Below, one piece after another: positions 6,460-12,049 of a stretch of 13,838 bases of DNA. The position numbers were made by a program, and so were the translations under genes. A model generated the notes under the pieces. The model saw only the letters and a program-made list of their open reading frames with translations, was not told the DNA's origin and searched no databases. Position 1 is the stretch's first letter. Every line of letters begins with the position of its first letter. Origin of the DNA: an archaeon (lineage in GTDB: Archaea > Asgardarchaeota > Hermodarchaeia > Hermodarchaeales > Hermodarchaeaceae); the NCBI GenBank assembly GCA_016550485.1, contig JABXGV010000265.1:1-13838 (forward strand). Reading direction: 5' to 3'.

Positions 6460-7593
6460 ATGACAAGGTTGAATTCACGAGCATATAAATGGCAGTCAAT
6501 TGCTGCAGCCATTATTGCGTTTGGCTTACTCATTTCAATGTGCTATGTATTTCAATCAAACGCCAGAGTAATACCTAGCTCAGAAAGACCCTTCAGGTAT
6601 CCTGAAGGGTTTCATATTCCTTCGTCCTGCACGATTTTCACCGCCGCACTTGGCGATACAGTGCTCTTTGGGAACAATGAGGATTATTACTTACATGGTA
6701 CGTACTTCTGGTTGGCCCCTAGTCAAGAGATTGTTACGCCTTTAGGACCACGAGAAATCTATGGTTGCGCGTTTTTGCTGTTTGACAACAACGGAGACGA
6801 CTTTGATGGATACCCACAAGGTGGAATCAATGTTCATGGGCTCTGCCTAGACGGCAATGGTCTTCCAGAAGTCCCGTTAAATCCAAACCCTGAGGGAGAG
6901 CCAATATTTGGTCCCTTCCTAGCTCAGATATTATGGGAATGCCGCACAGTCGATGAGGTTATTACATGGTTATATTTACATAATACTTGGAGCACTTGGG
7001 CAGGCCAGCTTCATGCCGCAGATGCTGCGGGTGAAGCGGTCGTAGTTAGCGTCGTAGACCAAGAATTTGTGTTTACTCGGAAAGGAACTGCAGACTTCAT
7101 TGTCTCAACCAACTTCAATGTAGCAGACCCAAGTAATGCATATGAATATCCTTGCTGGCGCTACCAAACAGCAACGGATATGTTAGAAGATATTACACAA
7201 GAAGCGGATCTTACTGTTGAAGCGTTTCGCGATATTCTCGATGCGGTGCACCAAACCGGGACGTACGGCACGAAGTGGAGTAATATCTTTAACCCTGTCA
7301 CACAGGCGATGTATATCTATCAGCTCAGCAATTTCGAGGAAGTAGTTACTCTTGACCTCCACACTGAATTAGCTCAAGTCGTCCCAGGAGCAGCCGGAGT
7401 TTCAAATGTTGATGACCTTCACGGGGCGCTTACGAAGGTAACCAGTATTGCGGAACTCTTTGAATTACCCAGTGAAAACAGCGAAAACCCAAATGATGTG
7501 ATGTTACTCGGAGGATTAGTCGTTGGCGTAGTAGCGACTTCCGTGATAGTGACTGTTTCGGTTTTATTTCTTAGAAAGCGAAGAGCCCGTTAA
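6460..7593 (+). CDS. Membrane-anchored Ntn-type amide hydrolase (linear amide C-N hydrolase/C45-like), copy 1
   Basis: Enzymes of this kind cut amide bonds using an N-terminal cysteine exposed by self-cleavage. The 377-residue protein has an N-terminal membrane or signal segment at about 14-33, then a polar linker, then C57 in SSCTIFTAALGD. The motif FGNNEDY follows at 70-76, with D75 placed like the conserved Asp of the superfamily. QGGINVHGLCLDGNG and, later, VSTNFN match the GxNxxGL and TN elements of choloylglycine-hydrolase-like folds. A C-terminal helix near 346-370 ends in RKRRAR, so the catalytic domain should face outward. I prefer ATG 6460, with GGCGG just upstream; TTG 6448 in frame would add four residues. 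Substrate is unknown; bile-salt-like, penicillin-like and N-acyl amino acid amides are candidates. Clearly paralogous to the gene at 9728. Confidence 0.8.
   Translation: MTRLNSRAYKWQSIAAAIIAFGLLISMCYVFQSNARVIPSSERPFRYPEGFHIPSSCTIFTAALGDTVLFGNNEDYYLHGTYFWLAPSQEIVTPLGPREIYGCAFLLFDNNGDDFDGYPQGGINVHGLCLDGNGLPEVPLNPNPEGEPIFGPFLAQILWECRTVDEVITWLYLHNTWSTWAGQLHAADAAGEAVVVSVVDQEFVFTRKGTADFIVSTNFNVADPSNAYEYPCWRYQTATDMLEDITQEADLTVEAFRDILDAVHQTGTYGTKWSNIFNPVTQAMYIYQLSNFEEVVTLDLHTELAQVVPGAAGVSNVDDLHGALTKVTSIAELFELPSENSENPNDVMLLGGLVVGVVATSVIVTVSVLFLRKRRAR
6586..6612. repeat. Perfect 10-bp inverted repeat inside the hydrolase gene
   Basis: ACCCTTCAGG (6588-6597) and CCTGAAGGGT (6601-6610) are exact complements around the three-base loop TAT. 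One G-U and one A-T pair extend the stem to twelve. It encodes the linker between the membrane segment and the catalytic cysteine. The paralogous gene does not have it. Confidence 0.7.
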
Positions 7594-7740
7594 TTCTGTG
7601 ATATTTCAAGGATAATGAAGGACCTGACCCAGCGATTGTGGTGCTACTCAAAACCCAACACATAGTTGCTTAGCTGTCTTCTAGAAAGAGTGCACTGGAG
7701 AAGAAAGCATTTAGGTGGTAAGGGGGTAGTCCCCGTTGCG
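7594..7740. other. Intergenic stretch between hydrolase copy 1 and the UbiA gene
   Basis: I see no strong terminator or protein gene here. CATTTAGG at about 7709-7716 is a weak TATA-like stretch about 25 bases before the UbiA start. GGGG and CCCC at about 7723-7735 could form a tiny hairpin just before that start. The two genes may be read through as one transcript. Confidence 0.3.
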
Positions 7741-8577
7741 ATGCGAATCGTTCTCCTGCTGAAGATGAGTCGGCCTGTTTCGTGGCTCTTTGCTCCGTTG
7801 GTGTTCTTGTTGGGGTTCGCCTGCTATCGGGGAGTGCTTACCCCGGTTTCCCTCTTCCAGTTGGTTATGCTGTCTGTCCCTTATTGTATGTTCCTGTATG
7901 GGATTAATGACATCTATGATTTCGCGTCGGATCAGATTAACCCTCGCAAGCAGCATCTTGTTGGAATCCGGCTCGAGCCAAGTCATCATTCCTTAGTAAA
8001 GAAGGTCGCTATCGTTGTTGGTGTAATCCTGCTTGCGAGCTCTCTGATTACGCTCAACCTTATGAATATCTTTGGTATGGGGCTGCTGCTGTTCTTTTCG
8101 TACCAGTATTCTGCACCGCCCCTGAGACTGAAAGAACGCCCTCCTCTGGACTCTATCTCGAATGGTGTCATCTATTATCTTGCACCAATCGTCATTGGTG
8201 TAAGCTACGGCACGATTCCCTTCAATGCGCCCGTACAACTGTACCTGATTACCATCGCCGTGATGGGCATACACTCCTTTAGCACGGTAACCGATTATTC
8301 AGCGGATAAAGAGGTGGGCGACAAGACCTTTGCGGTGGTTTTTGGGAAACGCGCCGCGGCCCTGTTTTCTCTGGTCGTCTTTGCGATATCTTATTTCTTT
8401 GCGGGTTATCAGGGGACCGTGATTAATTGGTATCTTCTCCTGTTGATGATATTTTCTGTTATCATCATCGTGTATCCCTCAGAGCGGCTGGCCACCGTAC
8501 TCTTCTACACCATAGGTGCCGCATTCATCGTTGTAGCAGCCCTCCTCATCCAGATGTGGTTCAATTTCTGGAGCTAA
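7741..8577 (+). CDS. UbiA-family membrane prenyltransferase, possibly lycopene-elongase-like
   Basis: UbiA enzymes transfer isoprenoid chains onto lipid or aromatic acceptors in the membrane. The 278-residue protein has eight or nine hydrophobic helices. The first Asp-rich motif is NDIYDFASDQINPRK at 56-70 and the second DYSADKEVGDKT at 185-196; both bind Mg-diphosphate. YSAPPLRLKERPPLDSISNG (123-142) resembles what I recall of lycopene elongases (CrtEb/Lbt type). No other carotenoid gene is visible, so quinone, archaeal lipid or other acceptors remain open. I chose ATG 7741 because the in-frame upstream extension to TTG 7666 is basic, unlike the family, and MRIVLLLKMSRPVSW is a typical UbiA start. 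The mini membrane protein follows after 28 bases, probably in the same transcript. Confidence 0.85.
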   Translation: MRIVLLLKMSRPVSWLFAPLVFLLGFACYRGVLTPVSLFQLVMLSVPYCMFLYGINDIYDFASDQINPRKQHLVGIRLEPSHHSLVKKVAIVVGVILLASSLITLNLMNIFGMGLLLFFSYQYSAPPLRLKERPPLDSISNGVIYYLAPIVIGVSYGTIPFNAPVQLYLITIAVMGIHSFSTVTDYSADKEVGDKTFAVVFGKRAAALFSLVVFAISYFFAGYQGTVINWYLLLLMIFSVIIIVYPSERLATVLFYTIGAAFIVVAALLIQMWFNFWS

Positions 8578-8605
8578 AAGATGTTAACCGGTGGAGCAAA
8601 GGTAG

Positions 8606-8815
8606 ATGCGGAAGAAGTATTGGTTGACAGTATTATGGTGGGGGTATCGGCTGATACTTGTAGGAATCATTATGATGATTCTTGGTGGAGTCTTGTTCTT
8701 GTTGGGGCATTGGCTGAACGTAGTATTCTGGTATGGAGGCGGGTGTGTTATCGTGATAGGGGCTTGTATGATCCGCATCTACTATTCGGGGCCTCGCCGT
8801 CCCGGCTGGGACTAA
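8606..8815 (+). CDS. Small two-helix membrane protein
   Basis: This 69-residue protein starts with basic MRKKYW, then has hydrophobic segments at about 9-33 and 38-58, and ends in a short polar tail (YYSGPRRPGWD). The glycine-rich helices (GIIMMILGGVLFLLGHW, WYGGGCVIVIGACMI) could pack tightly against a partner. GGAG and AAAGGT lie 3-12 bases before the ATG. It is 28 bases after the UbiA gene in the same direction, so an accessory role to that prenyltransferase is a fair guess. I know no named family. The overlapping larger frame from 8581 in another phase has no such regular features. Confidence 0.65.
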   Translation: MRKKYWLTVLWWGYRLILVGIIMMILGGVLFLLGHWLNVVFWYGGGCVIVIGACMIRIYYSGPRRPGWD

Positions 8816-8827
8816 GCGCAGCTCATT

Positions 8828-9580
8828 TCACAGAGGTTTTATGTCTAGTACTGAGGCACGTTCTTTGCCTTTCAATTCTCTAATCGCATAGAGTGTTATC
8901 ACGGAGGAGACGCCCTTCCGTCTCAGAGCCCGGATATAATCTAGCACTCGCTCTCTTGCGCCCAGTATGTTGTCTTTGAGCGCCCAGCCTACCCCCTTTT
9001 GCACGAGTTCTTCTTCGTCCCAGATGAGATTATCGCAGAACCCGAGCACGATGTCAATGAACTTGCCACTCGCCCCTATCTTCCGGACAAAGGAAACAAC
9101 GCTCGCCCTGCGTTTCCACAGGTTCTTTGAGGTATTCCACTTTCTTAGTAGAGTCAGGGTTTCATCAGTATATTCGAGTAGTAGCGGCTGCATGACACGA
9201 AGGGAGAGCCAATCAACCGAAGCCCAATTATTGAAGTGCTCCACTGTTTCGTCTAATGAAGGAAAGTGATGGGGGCTGAATTCGGGAAGCCCGAGTTCTA
9301 TGAGTGCATCTCCGATGGTTGCTTGATCAAACACACCGGATTTGAAGAACAGCATGGCAAGGTTTAGTTTGTCCTTAAGGCTCAATTGTTTGAACCGAGG
9401 TGTATACCGTTTGATTAATTTTCTGACCTTTGGAATGCGGATTCCGTAGGAGCTCAATCCAGGCCGCTGGTGCTGTTGTTTAAACCACTCAAGTCGTGAT
9501 GGAGGCTCTGTTTTGGCAATCTGTACAAGCTCACTGGTGACTTCTGAATGTAAATCTTGTAAGAGCCTGATATTACTCAT
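8828..9580 (-). CDS. DNA alkylation repair enzyme, AlkD-type HEAT-like glycosylase
   Basis: AlkD-family enzymes remove alkylated purines with an all-helical HEAT-like fold that does not flip the base. The 250-residue length fits. Residues 45-57 (YGIRIPKVRKLIK) match the family's early conserved stretch. W119 and D123 in NWASVDW have the spacing of W109/D113 of Bacillus cereus AlkD. R157/R158 in WKRRASVVSF and W199 in GVGWALKD correspond to R148 and W187. All key residues are thus present. I prefer the ATG at 9580 with GAGG just upstream. An in-frame ATG at 9706 would add 42 unusual residues and run through the likely promoter (AATAAAA at about 9619-9625 on this strand). It converges on the mini membrane protein with 12 bases between stops. 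Confidence 0.85.
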   Translation of the reverse strand: MSNIRLLQDLHSEVTSELVQIAKTEPPSRLEWFKQQHQRPGLSSYGIRIPKVRKLIKRYTPRFKQLSLKDKLNLAMLFFKSGVFDQATIGDALIELGLPEFSPHHFPSLDETVEHFNNWASVDWLSLRVMQPLLLEYTDETLTLLRKWNTSKNLWKRRASVVSFVRKIGASGKFIDIVLGFCDNLIWDEEELVQKGVGWALKDNILGARERVLDYIRALRRKGVSSVITLYAIRELKGKERASVLDIKPL

Positions 9581-9627
9581 AACCTCACTATCCTGCCAAT
9601 CTATCCTTGAACTAGCGATTTTATTAC

Positions 9628-9643
9628 TTGAATTAATATTCAA
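9628..9643. repeat. AT-rich inverted repeat between divergent genes
   Basis: TTGAAT (9628-9633) and ATTCAA (9638-9643) are exact complements separated by TAAT. It lies between the divergent starts of the AlkD-type gene and the second hydrolase, next to a TATA-like stretch, so a regulator binding site is possible. Confidence 0.4.
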
Positions 9644-9662
9644 ATTCTGAACTGAAAGAAGC

Positions 9663-9679
9663 GGGGCATCTGTTGCCCC
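9663..9679. repeat. GC-rich inverted repeat between divergent genes
   Basis: GGGGCA (9663-9668) and TGCCCC (9674-9679) are exact complements around TCTGT. It sits about 11 bases upstream of the likely TATA box of the second hydrolase. It may be an operator or an RNA hairpin. Confidence 0.4.
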
Positions 9680-9689
9680 TTGGAGAATG

Positions 9690-9698
9690 AATATTAAT
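9690..9698 (+). promoter_or_regulatory. TATA-like box for the second amide hydrolase gene
   Basis: AATATTAAT lies 30-38 bases before the ATG at 9728. Transcription would begin about 8 bases before the start codon, implying a nearly leaderless mRNA. That fits the absence of any Shine-Dalgarno there. Confidence 0.4.
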
Positions 9699-9727
9699 GT
9701 GGACAACGTTCTTCTTCAAGATTCCAA

Positions 9728-10888
9728 ATGAAGGATTCTAAACACCTTCAAAGTAGTATCATTCTTCTGAGTGTGGTTATTTTCGCAGGAGTCTTGTTTT
9801 CTTCACCTGCAGCTGTTTCAACGGTAGGTGGACAGCCCCTCTCTTGGAACACAAGTAATCACCCAAGCCAAGACGGGAGAGCCGGAACAAGCACCATTAG
9901 GGCGTCGCCTATAACTGAGTCTTGTACTATCTTCACTGCAGCTATTGGTGACAGGGTGTTCTTCGGAAACAATGAGGATTATTTTCTGGATGGCACGTAT
10001 TTATGGTTAGTTCCAAGTCAAGAAATTACAACTCCGGAGGGTACCTCAGAAATATTTGGTGCGGCCTTTTTTGGATTTGATAGTAATGACAATAGCGTAG
10101 ACGGCTATCCCCAAGGGGGGATTAATATTCATGGGCTCTGCGTTGATGGGAATGGTCTTCCAACGGTGCCGATGAACCCTCATCCCGAGCGAGACTACTA
10201 TTATGGATATCTCCTATCCACTGTGCTCTGGGAATGCAGGACCGTTGAAGAGGTCATTACGTGGTTTCAGACCCATTATCTTGGAGATTCCTGGTCTTGT
10301 CAACTGCCGTTTGCAGATGCCACAGGGGACGCGGTTGTAGTTAGTGTTGGCACAGACGGTGAATTTGCTTTTACGCGAATAGGAACCTCGAACTATCTCG
10401 TTTCCACAAACTTCAATCTAGCCAACTATGCTAATGGGCATTATCCCTGTTGGCGCTATGAAACCGCGACATACATGCTTGATGATATCACACAGGAGGA
10501 GGACCTGACCATGGAAGCGTGCCGTGATGTTCTCGAGGCAGTGCATGTCGAGGGGTTCTCTGCGACGAAATACAGCAACGTCTTCAATCTTGTCACGCGA
10601 ACGATTTACCTCTGGGAACCTGAACGGAGGGGATTTGACGAAATGGTGATGCTCAACCTCTATGAGGAGCTAGCGCAGGTGGTCCCAGGAGCGCCAGGGG
10701 TCACTACAAGGCCAGAGTTGTACTATATCCTTGTAAAGACCATTAGAATAACAGATCTCTTTGATTCGTCGACAACTCCGCCTGCCCCTGAGATTGAGGC
10801 GATTGTTCTTGTACTGGGGGTAGCTTTTGTGTGTGTTCCTGTAGTTGTAACGAGTATTGCTCTGATTAGAAAAAGGAAAAGCGGATGA
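9728..10888 (+). CDS. Membrane-anchored Ntn-type amide hydrolase (linear amide C-N hydrolase/C45-like), copy 2
   Basis: The 386-residue protein has the same plan as the gene at 6460: an N-terminal hydrophobic segment at 10-30, a polar linker about 35 residues long, the predicted nucleophile C66 in ESCTIFTAAIGD, FGNNEDYF at 79-86, then QGGINIHGLCVDGNG and VSTNFN, and a C-terminal helix (about 353-379) ending in RKRKSG. Seventeen of the first twenty residues from the cysteine are identical to copy 1; the pre-cysteine linkers are unrelated. This fits a propeptide removed by self-cleavage and a catalytic domain held outside by its C-terminal anchor. No ribosome binding site is visible; the mRNA is probably near-leaderless. 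It converges on the amidohydrolase with 27 bases between stops. The substrate is unknown. Confidence 0.8.
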   Translation: MKDSKHLQSSIILLSVVIFAGVLFSSPAAVSTVGGQPLSWNTSNHPSQDGRAGTSTIRASPITESCTIFTAAIGDRVFFGNNEDYFLDGTYLWLVPSQEITTPEGTSEIFGAAFFGFDSNDNSVDGYPQGGINIHGLCVDGNGLPTVPMNPHPERDYYYGYLLSTVLWECRTVEEVITWFQTHYLGDSWSCQLPFADATGDAVVVSVGTDGEFAFTRIGTSNYLVSTNFNLANYANGHYPCWRYETATYMLDDITQEEDLTMEACRDVLEAVHVEGFSATKYSNVFNLVTRTIYLWEPERRGFDEMVMLNLYEELAQVVPGAPGVTTRPELYYILVKTIRITDLFDSSTTPPAPEIEAIVLVLGVAFVCVPVVVTSIALIRKRKSG

Positions 10889-10915
10889 ACAGGTCCAGAA
10901 CTACGAGTGCAGCTC

Positions 10916-11935
10916 TCAGGCAACCATCGAGCCATATAATCGGTGTGCGTTATCCCAGTAGAGATCTTTCAGAGCGGATATGGGAAGGTCTAGGCCATTG
11001 ATGAACGTTCCACCAATTGCCTCTGTGTCAGCATCAGGGAAGGGGAGTGGAATATCTCGTTTGTCGGTCTCCCATAGTATTCTCTGGGCAAGCACCCTCA
11101 CATAGTAAGGAGACCTAGCCTCAACCACCTCTCCTGTACTGTCTCTTGAAACTGGCTTGGCTGATTTCCTGAAAACTCCATCGGTTCCAAAGAGGATACG
11201 CTTTGAATACTTTATTAGAAAGTCTCGTGCACGCTTAGGGTCTTTGCTTAGCTCACGTGCCATCCATCGCGAGGAAGCGGTATCAACAACAAAATTCGGG
11301 TATTTGTCAAACCAAGAAGCAAGGCGGGGGAGCCGATGAATCTCAGGCTGAGCCCCAAAATGAGCGAGTTGAAATCTCAATTTGGGATAGTCTCTAATCA
11401 GGTACTCTAGCTGGTCCAAGTGGTCCTCTTTGGTCCCATAAACAGATGTATTACTGTAGGTTGTCGCGAAGAATGTATCAGGATCCCCTACGTGGATTAA
11501 CAGTGGATGCCCTTGCTCCTCGAGTTTTTCGAAGACCGGTTTGAGTCGTGGGTTTCTGAGATTGATTGGTTCAGCCTTACCACCTACGAAGTCACGTGCT
11601 CGAGGTGCAAACCACATCTTGGCCATGGAGAATCCATCGCTTTCCATCTCCTCAATTTCCTGGACCACCTCCTCAATCCTATACGCGAACAGGCTCCGCA
11701 TAGACAAGTACTTCGCAAAGACGAAGCGACCCGGAAACCTCTCAGCGACAGCGTCACGAACCTCCTTCTGATGAATGATTAGAAGTTGTTCCTTTACTCC
11801 CAGCGCTTCATCAACTGCAACCATTTCTTCCATGAATCCGTCCCACGAATGGGTATGAGCGTCGAAGATTGGGTTCGTATATTTCCAGTGGTATTCAGGC
11901 AATGGAGATAACCGCAGGAACAACGCAGAAACCAT
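10916..11935 (-). CDS. Metal-dependent amidohydrolase (amidohydrolase-2-like TIM barrel)
   Basis: The 339-residue protein belongs to the TIM-barrel amidohydrolase superfamily, which hydrolyses or decarboxylates small substrates with bound zinc. Metal ligands are visible: D25-A-H27-T-H29 after strand 1, H148 in PLLIHVGDPD, H192 in QLAHFG and D252 in ILFGTDG. The C-terminal YWDNAHRLYG (326-335) is typical of the amidohydrolase-2 branch, which includes ACMSD-type decarboxylases, where the last helix has a D-N-A-xR-L pattern. No signal peptide is evident. The start is uncertain: ATG 11935 is chosen, while GTG 11959 upstream and TTG 11902 downstream are in frame and none has a clear ribosome binding site. 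It diverges from the TPR gene. The substrate cannot be read from sequence. Confidence 0.82.
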   Translation of the reverse strand: MVSALFLRLSPLPEYHWKYTNPIFDAHTHSWDGFMEEMVAVDEALGVKEQLLIIHQKEVRDAVAERFPGRFVFAKYLSMRSLFAYRIEEVVQEIEEMESDGFSMAKMWFAPRARDFVGGKAEPINLRNPRLKPVFEKLEEQGHPLLIHVGDPDTFFATTYSNTSVYGTKEDHLDQLEYLIRDYPKLRFQLAHFGAQPEIHRLPRLASWFDKYPNFVVDTASSRWMARELSKDPKRARDFLIKYSKRILFGTDGVFRKSAKPVSRDSTGEVVEARSPYYVRVLAQRILWETDKRDIPLPFPDADTEAIGGTFINGLDLPISALKDLYWDNAHRLYGSMVA

Positions 11936-11992
11936 ACAAAAAGATTCGCGAAGACCCACTCAGTAACAAAGATATTAGCCGCATTGGTAAGG

Positions 11993-12001
11993 ATTTTAAG
12001 A
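11993..12001. promoter_or_regulatory. TATA-like box shared by the divergent amidohydrolase and TPR genes
   Basis: ATTTTAAGA reads TCTTAAAAT on the other strand, so it is TATA-like both ways. It lies about 50 bases before the TPR start at 12050 and about 60 bases before the ATG at 11935. No other TATA-like stretch is as good in this gap. Confidence 0.35.
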
Positions 12002-12049
12002 CACGAGGGAAGGCAGCTAGGGAGACTGCTGTAGTTTGGGGAATACAAG

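Noticed and set aside
7666..7740. Extended start (TTG) for the UbiA protein
   Set aside because: The added 25 residues are basic and unlike UbiA N-termini; ATG 7741 gives the expected first helix.
8581..8883. 100-codon rightward frame overlapping the mini membrane protein
   Set aside because: It overlaps both the two-helix protein and the end of the AlkD gene, and its content lacks pattern.
9581..9706. N-terminal extension of the AlkD-type protein to the ATG at 9706
   Set aside because: The added 42 residues do not resemble the family and would cover the AT-rich promoter-like region; the inner ATG has GAGG just upstream.
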